Shown here: piece by piece, positions 11,400 to 24,494 of the stretch
How positions within the stretch are numbered: position 1 is the stretch's first letter
Layout of the letters: the number at the start of each line of letters is the position of its first letter
Origin: Planococcus citri
Lineage: Eukaryota > Arthropoda > Insecta > Hemiptera > Pseudococcidae
Direction of reading: 5' to 3'
Assembly: GCF_950023065.1 (NCBI RefSeq)
Contig: NC_088677.1
Span: forward strand, 68,349,469-68,413,468
Length of the DNA: 64,000 nt
Program-made: the position numbers and the translations under genes
The notes under the pieces: model-generated
What the model saw: the letters and a program-made list of their open reading frames with translations, nothing else
The model's database searches: none
What the model was told of the DNA's origin: nothing

Positions 11400-13370
11400 A
11401 TCAGATGAAAAACCAAAAAATTCACTGAAGCACTTGAAAATTAAATCGATCTGATTTTCACCAACATTTCAGTAATTTTTTGCAGATTTTCAGTGCTTTC
11501 AGGAAATTATTCACCAAAATCTACGTCTACTTCAATGCTTCGCTGAATTTCTGCACTCTCTCAGTTTCAGAACAATAAAAAAAAACCACTGAAATTCTGA
11601 GAGAATTTCATCAGGGAAGAATCAGAAGACTGGCGAGGTTTATTGAAACACTGGAAAATTTTATTCATTTTTTTCAGTGAGCGTCAGTGATTTTCACCAA
11701 TAAGGTTTCCACTGATTTTTTCAGAGTGACACTGACTTCAGCTCATGATCTCACTTCGGTTAAAATCATTCACTGAATTCTCTGCAGTGTGCTGCAATTT
11801 TTCATCAAGAATTAGTACCTTGGTTTCAGAAATTCAGTGAGAATTGCATCAGAGAAAAATCAGGAAACCAGTGAGGTTCACTAAAACATGAAAAAAATCT
11901 ATTTATTTCCTCTTAGTAAGCCTCACTGATTTTCATTTATATTTCAGAGAGTTTTCATCGATTTTTCAGCAACTTCTCATCAAAATCTCACTTTGTTAAA
12001 AATTTATTCACGCAATTCTCTGCGTGCTGCAATTCTTCACAAATTTTGATTCCTCAATTTGGAAACACTGAAGAAAAGCACCTGAATTCAGTGGAAATTG
12101 CATCAGAAGAAAAAAATTAGGAAACCCGGAGAGTTCATTGAAACATACAAAGAATTTAAATAATATTTTTAATAATGGGAGGCACTGATTTTCACTGATA
12201 TTCAAGAGATTTACCACTGATTATTTCAGCACTTTCATTCCATGATTTCACTTTGAACAGAAAATTCAATCTCTCAATATTGAAACAATGCAGGATTACT
12301 ATAATTCAATGAGAATTCATTATCAGAAAAATCAGGAAATCAGTGACAAGGTTCATTGAAACATCAGAAAATTTCCATTTTTATTCTATTTTTTTGTTTT
12401 GTGAGCATTTGTGATTTTCAAGGGAGACGCAGAAATTTAGAGAGAATTGCATCAGAGAAAAATCAAGAAACAAGTGAAACATCAGAATACTTTACACATT
12501 TTTTCAACACGTTGATTTTCACTGATGTTTCAGGTGTATTTTCTCGTCAATTTTTCAGCAATTTTATTCCATGATTTCTTCGAGTGATGCAATTCATTGC
12601 TGAATTTGAATTTTAGTCCCTCGATTTCAAAAGAATGCAATATCGTTGAAATCCAGCGAGAGAATTGAATCAGGAAGAAATCAGGAAACTAGAGGGGTTC
12701 ACTGGAACACTAGAAAATTTGACTGATTTTTTTTTAGAGAACATTGCTGATAATTTTTACTAATGTTTTAGTGATTTTTCACTAATTTCCTCGAGGTCTG
12801 TAATTCTTTAAAGAATTTCAGTTCCTTCATCCAAAACAGCTTCAGAAAAAAAACTTAAGAAACCAATAAAAAAAAATATCAGAAATCTTAACTCATTTTT
12901 GTTAGCGATTATCACTGATTTTTACCAATACATATGTATTTCAAGGGATTTTCACTGATTTTTCTTTGATTTTGACTTGAAAATGAAAATATTTACCGAT
13001 TTCATGAGCTACAATTTTCATTCCAATTTCTCTACCTCACTTTCAAAACCGTGAAAATCCACTGAAATTCAGTGAAATTAAAATCAGAAAAAAATCAGGA
13101 AACTAATGAGGCTCACTGAAACATCAAAAAAATTGAGTGATCTCTCTTTTTTAATATTTCAATAGGTTTCACAGATTTTTCACTGACTCTAGCTCATGAT
13201 TTCATTTTGATAAAAATGATTCACTGATTTCTCCAGGTGTTGCAATTCAACTTCACCAAACTTTGGTTTTTTTAATTTTGAAGCGATGAAAAAAACCTGC
13301 TGAAATTCAGCGAGAATTGAATCAGAGAAAAATTAAGAAAAGTGAGATCACTAGAATTTGGATACAATCA
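11400..13370. repeat. degenerate tandem satellite, about 180-250-bp spacing
   Basis: A recurring block close to gagaattgcatcagagaaa aatcaggaaac, followed by a 'gaggttcactgaaacat' block and then a 'ttttcactgatttttcagca' block, recurs at about 11597, 11837, 12091, 12308, 12438, 12656, 12835, 13070 and 13310. Spacing is mostly 180-250 bp, with one shortened unit of about 130 bp. Units have diverged by many substitutions and indels, so the array is old. No coding function is implied by the frames inside it. Confidence 0.75.
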
Positions 13371-15691
13371 CATCCAAAAAATTCAGAAAACAAGAGGAAT
13401 TTTAAGTTTTTAGAAACTGGAAATAATAAATAAAAAAATTGGCACTATTGCATTCCAAAATATTTTTTTAGAAACTATACTTATCTTTCAAAATTTTGCT
13501 ACAATTGATGCGAAATATTTGAAAAAAAATAAACATTTTCAAAGCACGAATGTAGCCGAAAGTTAAGCGATTTACAAATTTTCAACCGTTGGGTAGAACC
13601 TTGGATTTTGATAGCAAAGGCCTAAGTCAGCGCAAAATCTCAGATAATATTTTTTGTAACTATATTGAGCAACTTTTTTCAAAACAAGTTGGGTAGAGGA
13701 GACTAGAGCGAAAAAACCATGATTTTTTCAAAAATGTGCCTTCTCTAAGGACCCATATCTCCCTTCCAAGGTCTACTGAATTCGGTGGAAATCTTACACA
13801 TTTTTTTCACGATCCATCCTATTATTGTACAAATTCCATAAATATGAACTTTTTTTGTGAGCCATGAAGAATACTTCAAAACATATCAACGACTACTAAA
13901 TCAGTTCAGATGATTTATCTGAATAAAATCAAGTTTCCTCTCTTTTTTTCATGTTTTTTTGGGGGGGGGATCCATAGACCACATGTTTCCAGTGATTTTT
14001 TTCATTTACTCGAATGGAAAAGTCTATTAGTTCTGTGAACCAGAAATTTTTCGAATTAATTCTCAGTAAAGCTCTTAAATTGCTTTAACAAATAAGCCAA
14101 AAAAATTGTCACACAACTTGAAACTGGTTCACCAAGCTTTTCAAGCCATTTCTTCCACATTATTACACAAGTACGATAATAGAACTTCAATTCTTTAGCA
14201 CCCATCATAATACACCTTTCCTTACAACTCATCCTCACCAACACGACCAATCACCATCATTCATCGTCACAAATCGATTTCTCTATTATTTCACCATCCA
14301 CGTTTGAAAGAAAAAAATCCTTCAGTAAAAAAAATCCATATCTGGTTAACAATTTAATAAACATCTCGATTAAACACCAGCATCACATACAAAGCTATGA
14401 AACTGCGTGTTTTATTACAATTATCAAAGCCGTATCGAACAGGAAACCGCTTTATCACCGACACACAGCAAAAAACAAACCATTTTTTTTTTGTTCTTAA
14501 CACGTTTGCTCGAATTTTCTCTGCACCAAAATACTACTTACTTGTAAGTATATGCGACGATAATTCGCATCTGTTTCACGTGTTAAGTAGGTATTTCGTA
14601 TAAGAAAAAAAATCGATTAAAATCGCACAAAGTTTGTAATATTTATAATACTACCAATCGCAATAATCGATCCATAAATTAACCTCTTTCCTATATTTAC
14701 GTCGAGTATGTGTACCCAAGGTATTGAAAAAAAGAAAGAGAGGCCCCTTACTGGGCGAAATGTGCAGAGGCACGTCTGAATTTATTTCAAAAACACCAAC
14801 CATCAACCAACCAACCGAAGCCAACGTGGAATTTTTTTTAGCCACTTTACATAATCAGTTCAGATTAAAAGGGGTAAAGGGGGTGAAAATTTTCTAGGAT
14901 GGGTGGGTCGCGGTCGTCGACTAGATAAATATTATTTCGTGATAAGAAAAATATACATAAGGTATAATATTATCATAAGTACTTTTGATATCGAGCCAAT
15001 ACGTGGCAAGCATATGTGACCAATTAGGAAAAAAATACAAAAACGTTTCTAAAAAAAAATCAATTTGGAACCTTTTCGATAATAGTAAAACACTATAAGA
15101 AAAAGATTAGATGTTGTGTTGAGATGTTGCCAAAGAATACGAGCTGAAGGGGTTGGGTGATTTCAGTATTTTCTATTTCATTCAATATTGAAACCTGACG
15201 AAATACAAGATGAATTGGAAATGTAGGTACACTCTCGACAAAACATTGTATTTATATCATTAGACCTAATCAACCGGAAGGAAATATAAACATTACGGAA
15301 TTTCCGAACCTTGACGAATACAATTGTGTATTTGGTTTGGCTAATTGATGATTTTTCAGAGGCTGAAAAAATAATTCGAGAAAATGAAAACAGAATTTCC
15401 CAAATCATTTGACATTTTGCAACTCACATCCTCTTCCTTCCCATATTTTCCCCCTTTTTCTGAAGAAAAATGAGAATTTCCCACGATACACAAAATTTTT
15501 CAAAACACCCCTCCCCCCAACGATTCAACAATACCTGCTGGGGGAGGGAGGAGTTTAGCATTCTGATATTGACAGAATTGATTTTCAAGCTGGGAAATTT
15601 TCAAAAGTGATGACTTTTTTCATTTGAGAAAATTTTCACCTGGTAATTTCTGATTCAGTAAGTCCACTAAAATTTTGACATTTTTTTATGC
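13371..15691. other. no gene seen
   Basis: A+T-rich sequence with a G-run at about 13961-13969. Several 60-77-codon frames occur on both strands without recognisable motifs. Confidence 0.4.
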
Positions 15692-15959
15692 ACAGGGTGT
15701 TTCAAATTCCTCACTTCCCTCCATCAAACTTCCTCGGTAGAATTGACTCGAGTTTTTACTGCTTTTTCATCACAAAATTGAAAATTTTTCGCTACAAGCA
15801 ATAAATTGAAAGGAAAAATTAATTCTCGAAGAAGTATCAATAAAAAATTCAGAATTTTCCGCCAAATATTCCTTTCCTGCATTTTTCAAATTTTCAGCAA
15901 CATTCCCAGTCAACTTGAGGACTTCCTTCTTCACCTCAAGAACTTATTGGACACCCTGT
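15692..15959. mobile_element. short inverted-repeat element (MITE-like), ACAGGGTGT ends
   Basis: The left end ACAGGGTGTTTCAAATTC and the right end GAACTTATTGGACACCCTGT are inverted copies over the outer nine bases, with weaker similarity further in. The 268 bp between them are non-coding. I could not find a clean target duplication, so the family is not assigned. Confidence 0.4.
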
Positions 15960-18240
15960 ACCTCTAATTTTCGCCTCTGCGATAATTTCCCACCAGTTCA
16001 TTTCAGCTTAAATATTTTTTCGTTAAAATTTTCATCATACAAAGCCGCCGAAAACTCTTAAACCGCAAATTTCGTTGAACTGAGAGCTCGTCGTAAGCGG
16101 AAGAGGAGCGGTTTCGCAAAGAACTTGGAACCACTGTCAGGCTAAAACGACTACCTTATTAACATATTTACACAATAATTAAAGTTTTTAGCAAATGAAC
16201 AGTGCAGATAGGGGGCGAGGAGGGACGGTGAGTCAACGATGACATTAATCATTCGTAGAATTGGAAAGAGATCGCAACACCTACGACTCAACGAGCGCAG
16301 TCATTCTGCCACAGAATTTCGAACTTATCACTCGAACTTGAACCGATATTAATCCCGTTATAAAATTTATGACATGGTAACATTTTCTCGTCGCTGAAAA
16401 TTTATATTAGGTGTACTGACATCATCGGGTAAATAGAAAAAATACCGCGCTATCTACTGTGCAATTCTTTCAAAAATGACAGTCTCGTTGACTGAATTTT
16501 TTTCTTAAAATATCTGGCATGACGCAAGATTTTTTTTCATGGTTCGATATAGCACGTTTTACGATTTGATGTGCAATCGAGATGTGATTGTTGGTCTCGT
16601 TACTCTCGTAACGTATTTTTGAGTGATTTAGGAAACGAGGATCAGTTTTTGGTGATAGATCAAGTGGCCAATGTTCAAATTGAATCCGAAATATTCCAAC
16701 TGATTCGTATTTTGGCCAAAAAAGCTGAATAAACCGAGCAAAATGGAAAGTTAGAACAGGCATATCGCTCGATAATTCATCTGAAAATGACAGATGAGAT
16801 GTGTTTACATTTCCGCAACTTTTTCATTCGTCATTCTTATCTACAGAAACGTTAACTTTGATACGTAAGCTTGTCAGTGAGACGATATCTATCCCATTTT
16901 CGTATAGATCAAAACCAGACATTTAACAATGTACAGAAATCCGAAACTGCGCAGTAATTTAAACATTCGTATATAAAGAGCCATAAATAGAAACAAACCT
17001 AAGTCATTGTACGTACACTCGATGCTAATAGAGAAACCACACGAACAGACGAACGAAAAAAAAAAAAATCTAAAACACACGATAATAATGGCAAACCGCT
17101 AGAAATCTACTTCTCAACTCTCATATTACCAATTAAAAAAATAATCCCATTTGAACTAATAATTAATCCACAAAACAAAAGTGAAACTTTATAAATATTT
17201 TGTCTCAGCATTGGAGTAGTTTCATCGAAAGGTCATCTGAAAATTTTTATTTTTATAAATTTGTAAACGAATAAAAATATACAACCACCGTGAAGCTTTG
17301 GTCATCTGAACGGTTGTGAAGTTCGAGGTCATTAGCGCAGTTGCCAAATGTGCCCTGCGCCCATTAGCGCATTCATAGAACACTTCACACACTAAATTTA
17401 AAAAAGTGAACGCAAATACGAAGCGTAATTTAATTTAAATTTATCCACAGTCAAACGTAGTAATGAAGATAAGTCCCACCAGTAGCAAGCGTATTGTAGA
17501 CAACAAACCATAAATCTTGATGAATTTGAAGCCCTTTCGATCAACCCTTCAGGATATTATCAAACGCCTACACTATGTACTTGGAAAGTTGGAAATTTCC
17601 AGACGTTAATTCTCGATTGATTTACGGAAATTGTCGGTGCAATTTTGCCATCGAATTTTATCTAATTTTGTTCCTAAGGGTACGTTTTTCCTTCCCTTTT
17701 ACAGGCACGAGGACTGTCGTTGTCTACGTAAATGTCTCCGAACGGTGCTTAACAATTATTATGTAGTTAATCTCGAGCTTTTTATTGAAATTTAGCACGT
17801 TTTAAATGTTAATCGATACGTGTCTCGAGTGTTAATAGATTTTAATACAAATTACTAACGTAGGTAACTATTCGAAGCTATTATAGCTCGCAGTTTTATA
17901 ACGCACAGAAAGTAATAGTGAACGAAGATGTAGGATAATATTGCAGGGTTTGGAGGGTTTCTTTGGTCTTCGATAAATGAAATCCGATCAGTGGAATTGT
18001 GCCAGAATAATAAATCACTCGATGGTAATCCATTCGAGTTGTTTTTCACAATTTGAGTGCGGATTTGGTCGACTTTTCGTATATTGTGATTTCGTTGTGT
18101 TGTTTGTTATTGGAATTTTATTCGTTTTAAATTAAAACTAAGGCGAAGTCACCCCAAATGTGGCAATCTCGTTTTTTTTCCAGATAAATGCAACCTTGCA
18201 AGTCACAGATCACACTATTGTTAAAGAGATGACAAAATTT
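15960..18240. other. no gene supported
   Basis: The longest frame (minus, 16470-16763, 97 codons) has no motif I recognise. If the minus-strand exon at 22.4 kb is real, this stretch may be intronic. Confidence 0.35.
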
Positions 18241-18359
18241 TTGAAATTTTTTAGCTCAGAATTCAACATATTATTATGGTATAAAATCAACTAGTTTTTT
18301 TGAAACTAGTTAATTTTATACCATAATAATATGTTGAATTCTGAGCTAAAAAATTTCAA
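18241..18359. repeat. near-perfect 57-bp-arm palindrome
   Basis: The left arm (18241-18297) and right arm (18303-18359) are reverse complements with about one mismatch, separated by only a few bases. Both arms contain agctcagaattcaacatatt or its complement. It would form a long stable hairpin in DNA or RNA. It lies directly against the 5' break of the LINE fragment, so it may have formed during truncated insertion of that LINE, or it may be an independent palindrome. Confidence 0.85.
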
Positions 18360-20235
18360 AAAAAAAGTCTAGGAAATTACAGCGAGAGAGCTGGGGAAAT
18401 TTCATCACATTCCTGGAGCATGACACATACAGGTTATGGCCAAAGGTGTATAAAATCATAAGGATAATTAACACAAACTTTAACAAAAGAGTGGGTTTGC
18501 CAAAAATAAAGATCAATGATGCAAAGGAATAGGTATTTTGAAGAACTCTGGACTGATGAAAATGCACAAGATACAAAGATAGAAGATGAAATCAGAGAAA
18601 CAGAAGACAGAATATCATTTAAAGAGCTACAAGAAGCTTTGAAAACAGCAAAAAATGCAAAATCTCCAGGAGAAGATGGCATACCAACAGAATTGTACAA
18701 ATACGCAAGTGGTGAATTTAAAAGAAGACTGCTGGAATTCCTAAATATGATGTACCAAGAAGAAAAGGTACCTGAAGAATTCAAAACAGCAATTGTAATA
18801 CCACTGTTCAAGAAAGGTGATACGTCAAACCTGAAAAACTACCAACGAATAAGTCTACTCAACACCTGCTACAAGATATAATGCCAAAATACTGGCAAAA
18901 CGACTGGCAGAGCATGCAGAAGAAAAGATGTCAGAAAGTTGAAACGGATTTAGAAAAGTAAGATCATGCACTGACGCAAGTTTTACAGTAAAACTACTGA
19001 TGGAAAAAAGGATCGAATACAACCTAAAAAGAAACACACATGTGCTTTATAGACCTGGAAAAAGCATATGATAGGGTCAATGGAAAAAAACTGTTTCAAG
19101 TCCTGAAAGATGAAGAGATAACATATAAAATGCGAAAGGTAATAAACAGCATATATAAGAACCAGGGCTTCAAACCCGTACCTGTACCCGTACCCATACC
19201 CATACCCATACCCGTACCCGTACCCGTACCCGAAAAATGAAATGAGGAATACCCAAACCTATACCCGCACCTGATAGAGACTATTTTGAACCCAAATACC
19301 CAAAAATACCCGATAGATCGGGTACAGTTCGGGTATTTCACCTAAAATACCAGAACCCATACCCTTACCCGATTCTCTGAGAAATCTATACCCATACCCG
19401 AAAACGTTCGGGTTTGAAGCCCTGATTAAGAACACTAGAATAAGAGTACAAATTGGAAATAAACTCTCAGAGCAAGCAGAAACAAACAGAAGAGTTCCCC
19501 AGGGATGCCCACTGTCTTGTGTTTTATTCAACATGTACATAGATCACTTGGTAAAAGAATGATTGGAAAAGTATGATATGAGAATATCATCAGAGAAAAC
19601 AAAAACAATGGCCTTCAAAACAAAGGAACCAGTAAGAAGCAAGATTGTAATAAATGGAAAAATCATCGAACAGGTCAATAATTTCAAATACCTGGGAAAC
19701 ACAATATCATACCAGGGAGAAGTAGATGGTGGTGGAAAGATTGCAAAGTTCCTGAGAGTCACAGGACTGATAAATAGGACCCTGAGAAGCAATAAGGTGT
19801 GAAAAGAAACAAGATTGAAGGTGAACAATACCCTAGCAATACCAATGATGACTTATGGAAGCAAGGTATGGGCACTGAAGAAATCTGATAAAAAAATAAT
19901 AACAGCAGCGGAGATGAAATTCATGAGGAGAATGGCAGGGGTGACTCTCAGAGACAGAGTCCCATCTGAGAAAATAACAGCAGATCTCGGAGTGAAGCCA
20001 GTCAAGAAGAAGATAAAAAAGTATAGGAAAGATTGGAGAAATCATGTCAAAAGGATGGAAGAAACCAGATTGCCGAGACAGGTCCTCCAATATACACCAA
20101 CACGGGGAAAAGATGCAGAGGGAGATCAAGGAGGAAACTCACTGATACCTCAGGCTCATCCTCAGCAAGTTCCACACCATAGGAGACAGGCCAACAGGCC
20201 TACCGCTTATAAGGAAACGACGACAATGACAAAAA
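18360..20235 (+). mobile_element. 5'-truncated, mutated non-LTR retrotransposon (LINE) reverse transcriptase
   Basis: Successive plus-strand fragments form a LINE reverse transcriptase. KSPGEDGIPTELYK and NYQRISLLNTCYKI lie at 18657-18881, FIDLEKAYDRV (motif A with its Asp) at about 19043-19078, RRVPQGCPLSCVLFNMYID (motif B region) at about 19490-19547, then SSEKTKTMAFK and FKYLGNTIS, and a C-terminal region with YGSKVWALKK and MRRMAGVTLRDR at 19815-20130. There are frameshifts at about 18510 and 18880, a stop at 19560, and a 263-bp insertion at 19163. The segment that should carry the catalytic FADD box is missing between MYIDHLVKE and LEKYDMRIS. The 3' end is probably near 20231, just before an A-run. 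The endonuclease domain and 5' end are absent. The clade (RTE- or Jockey-like) is not resolved. Confidence 0.9.
19163..19425. mobile_element. hAT-like miniature element inserted in the LINE, with internal (ATACCC)-type repeats
   Basis: Perfect 16-bp terminal inverted repeats CAGGGCTTCAAACCCG enclose about 262 bp. It interrupts the reverse-transcriptase frame exactly between INSIYKN and TRIRVQIGNK. The flanks are ataagaac (19155-19162) and ttaagaac (19426-19433), an 8-bp duplication with one change, as hAT elements make. The interior is almost entirely tacccg/tacccat hexamers on both sides of a short centre and gives an artificial Pro-Val/Pro-Ile translation. It has no transposase. Confidence 0.82.
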
Positions 20236-22360
20236 AAATTTGGGTACCATTTCCGATGAGTGCAGAAATGTTGAACTTTCCCTCACAAACAAATCATCAA
20301 ATCAAACTTACTAAAATCCATACTTGGCTCTCAATTTTTCCACTTAAACACCAAAAAGTCCACTTTACTGAAGGTATAGCCTCATTAGGGCACATTGCCT
20401 TACGATTTGAAGCTTTCAAATGTTGATCAAAGATGGAAAAAATGACACCTTTTAACCATTGAACCGAATCAGAGCATGAAGTAACTCTCAACTCAATTAG
20501 CTCATTTTAAGGATTAATTTTCAAATCAATTTTTAATACGTTTGTACGATTTAACCATTAAACTGAACCATAAATGGATTATTATTTTCAATTCTTTCAA
20601 CGTCACACTCGTAATACTTTTTAATTATACAGTAATATAAAAATTAACAACATCTTAAATCCTTATTGTAATCAATTCGAGAAAAAAATAATCACTTTCA
20701 TAAAGATTAGGTGTAAAATCGAAGAATTTGTCGCGTTTTAAAAATACAATTATAATAAGAATTGATTAGTTTCATATTCATAGTCGTAAATATCGCGGAT
20801 TTTTATAACTAGGAAAAAATTACGAGGCAAGATTTAGCTACAATATTGGGTTTTAGAAAGGAAAAAAATGAAATCGAATTTTTTCCCCCAATTACAAAAG
20901 GCTAAAACTCAAAAAAAGATGAAGAAAAACCAAGAATAATAATTTCAATTAAAATTAAAAAGTGAAAAATATCGTTTAATTATTCAGTTATGCAATTTGG
21001 TAACACTGTTCGCGTGGAATTCCATAAATTGGCTCCAAACAAACTCCAACTTGTTCACAATTATTTCTAGTTTTTTTCGCAAATAATTTAATATTACTTC
21101 ATTTTAAATCTCTGAAGGTATTTCTTATGTGCACTTCCTCATTAGAAAGTAATTTCTTTTCCTAAATTCTTCGAACGTTTTTTTAATGATATCATTCCTG
21201 CGTTGAATGAAAAATTGGAGGTAAATTCACTTTCCTTGAACAATGGTTAATTGGTTATTATTTCTAAAACATTTCGAAACAATTAATTTCATTTTCATCG
21301 ACCTGTAAATCAAAACATGGAAAAATCAGAGTAAAATTTTAGTAATTCAATTTCGCAATCTCGTAAGAAAACCAGCATAGCATCCGAACAAAAAATTTAT
21401 TCGTGTAAACGACCAACTTCCTCTAACAAAGCACAACATTGAAATCAAATTATACGTTAGTAGAACGCTTAGCAATTAAGTCCAATTTAATTAAGCAATT
21501 TTTAAACCATTCGAAACAATGTAATCGTAAAGCGACAAATTTTTCTTTTCGATCGTTATTCGTTACAATGACTGGCACAGTTACACTGAATCTAAAAGTG
21601 TTCGTTCAACTTTCAACACTAGAATTCAAAACACACAACGATAAATGAGAGAGAATTTCAAAGCTAAATGAGTAATTTTCGGAAACAAAACACTATTTTG
21701 TCTAATTACACCTTGGAGTAATCGAATGATAACGAAATGAATATCGTCTTCTAATGATGCATGTATTTCAATACTGATAAGAAAATCACGCCGTTGCACG
21801 AATTGAGCTGAGTGAGCAGTAGTTATCACAAAGGATCAAAAGTTGATTTATAGACGAATCTTCGGTGCATTTAGGGATATTCAAATGTGTTATCAGTATA
21901 GCATAACACAAAGAAAGCTTCTCCATGTAACATGAAAGCTATGTATCATGACGAGTGTTGACAAAGAGGTCACAGGTACATAAACGATATGCGGATGATT
22001 TTTCATGAATTATGAGCCCACTTGCCAGCAAGGAACAGTAATTGAGGTTCATTTAGAATTGTAACGATTCATAAATATGAATTAGGTGTTACTACACAGA
22101 GCGTAGGGTAAGGTATCGAAGAGCCAAAAGGAAGTCGAGCTCTGTTATCAGTACAACACTCGTGTATTATCAAACACTCATTTGAGTAATGTTCAAATCG
22201 ACAAACTATCTGGAACGTAATCGGAAGTACAATTAAAATAATATTAATATTTAAGATACTTAAAAGATACAGTTACAAATAGTTGCGCCGTATTTTAAAA
22301 CAGAGAAAACCTGTTCTAGAAATTCTAGATGCATGCTTATATGAAAGAAAAAGTACTTAC
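20236..22360. other. no gene seen; possibly intron of the leftward gene
   Basis: A+T-rich sequence without recognised repeats or motifs. It lies downstream (in minus-strand sense) of the splice donor at 22360 and so would be intronic if that exon is real. Confidence 0.35.
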
Positions 22361-22420
22361 GTGTTCGCGATTGAGAGGTTGATTCTGAGCTGGAGTCCCA
22401 TCATCTCGTACCCATTGCAT
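22361..22420 (-). CDS. probable first coding exon of a leftward gene, product unrecognised
   Basis: On the minus strand an ATG (22418-22420) opens exactly 20 codons, MQWVRDDGTPAQ...NREH, that run without a stop into a strong splice donor, CAC|gtaagtac. The donor is in phase 0. The translation is hydrophilic and uses mixed codons, unlike random frames here. The next exon is not identified; it may lie far to the left, in or beyond the window. I recognise no family. The alternative is a chance ATG and donor pairing. Confidence 0.5.
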
Positions 22421-24480
22421 GATAGATTCAATTAACAAAAGCTTCGAAGTAAATTAAAACTTAAAAAAAACGAAAATCGCACTTATAAAACAAAACAAAT
22501 CGAAGTTTTAATCGAAAAAATCCGATGATAATGCGATAACGAAAGAAACCCAAGCTAACTCATAGTCGACGAGAAAAGTTTACTGAACGTTCGTTTTGTA
22601 TACACGTTCCTGATACTCGAATAATGGAAGAGGCGGCTTTCGAGGGGAGAGAAGGGAAGTGAACGTTGCACATTAAGCTATCTTCGCACCAGACTCTTTT
22701 GCGGTGTTTTAGCTCACTCGTGATTGGATGTTTTGTATGAAATTTGTTCGAATTTATAATAATATTTCCCCCGATAATAAATTATTCTAGGTTAGATCAA
22801 CCTGGCAAATTACATATCACTAATACGTGTAAATTCCCTAGCTATATTTTTCGCAGAATTGATTTTAGGTTTACGTAATGAAAGGAAACAGTGCCCGGAG
22901 CCGGCAGAGAGGAAATTGTGATAATGATGACTGGGTGTTTGAGAAATTTACGAAATTTGTCGCATGTGCACCGAAAGTTCGAAAGTGAGTTATTTATTGC
23001 AGCACGATTAGCAATCTTTGAATGCATTCTTGATGTAAAACATCATATGACTTGTGCATTCGCTGTCATCGAGTTATTTTTCGTGATTTTTTGACACCTA
23101 CTTGTAAATATAATGTAATATATTGCGAGGAAATTTCTCTATAAATTTATACCTATTACCTACCAATGATGGGGAATTTCCTGAAGTTCGAGTGGTTCCA
23201 TCAGCCTTCACTGTAGTCATTTCAAAAGGGTGCTGATGAGTGATCATTGATCAATAATGAAATGTGTTTTATATTAGAGCAATTTTTTCGAACTGATTGC
23301 GAAGAAGTTGTGGAATTTGGATTCTCATGTTAATGAAAAAATATCAATACTTAGTTCTTGAAAATGTTTCAAAAAAAAAAAATTAGTTGAAAACTGAAAA
23401 AGCTTGGGTATTAACATCTCACAACCTTCGTGAAATTTGGCAAAAATTTGATTAAAAATTGTTTTACACCAATATCTATTTACAGATTGGCCAAAAAATG
23501 AAAATTCGACCAAAAAAACAAAAATGAAAATGTTGCAATTTTGACACACTAATTTGAGCAATTGTCTGATGATTTATTTTCAAGTTCTTGTTCTTGAGAA
23601 TCACATTTTATTGAAGATCCAGGAGACCAGAAGCCGAGATTTCAGAGATTAAATAGGTATTTTTTTCTTCAAAGTTTTCTGACATAAAATTACAAGTTCA
23701 ACAATTAATTTTTTTCATGTTTTTAAAATTTCAAGAATTTATCGCAATTTTTATTTTTTCCTTCAAGTTTTCCAAAGTTTGACAAAATTTTGTATAATAA
23801 TTCCATGTTTTTAAATGTCCAACAAAGTATCAGGAACTCAATTTTTTCCCATGTTTTTGAATATCTGACAATTGACATAGAATTTTGTTCAAAAAGTGTT
23901 TGATCAGCGTGATGCAAATTTTGAACAAACCAACGCCCTCTGCTACCCAAAAACAAATTCATCAAATTCATGTCATAACAATTTATTAAAAGTGCAAACT
24001 TCTCAAAATATGTAGGAACTAGGAAGTAGGTACTAAAATAAAAAACAGACAAATCTGTTTAAAAAAGTACTCGGACCGCCAATTTTTTCTTGAAGAAGAC
24101 ATAAAACAGGGGTTTAAATCCGTAGAAGTCGAAAATTTGTAGGTGTAGTGCTTTGGAAATCGGAATTTTGTAAATTGAGGGCTTTTCATCAAAATTGCAA
24201 AATGAATTTCCTGCTCCAACTCGAACTAAGTAAGTGAAAGCAATTTAAAAGACTGGTATACTTTCGAGTAGGTAGAAGATAAATTTATGAATTCTGGGAA
24301 TAGAATGATTTTTCTGTTCTGTGAGTACATATGTATTTAGAAACTTTTAAATTTGTATTACGTGTAGGTACGTATGAAAAACAAAATTGAAAATTTAAGC
24401 ATCGCGATAAAGAAAAACTACCACTTCAAGTTCACGTAGGAATTATTGTTATATTACTTAGATTTAAACTCAACTATATT
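22421..24480. other. intergenic region; may hold the promoter of the leftward gene
   Basis: Directly upstream (minus sense) of the 22.4-kb exon the sequence becomes less A-rich, with several CpGs, to about 22700. This would suit a promoter, but no core element can be placed with confidence. The rest shows no gene. Confidence 0.35.
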
Positions 24481-24494
24481 TAAATTTCAGCTCT

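Noticed and set aside
16470..16763. 97-codon minus-strand frame
   Set aside because: No recognised domain, no supporting splice sites, and length within chance for the region.
19040..19240. Pro-Val/Pro-Ile repeat protein
   Set aside because: The repeat part is the translated interior of a hAT-like insert; the first part is the LINE reverse transcriptase.
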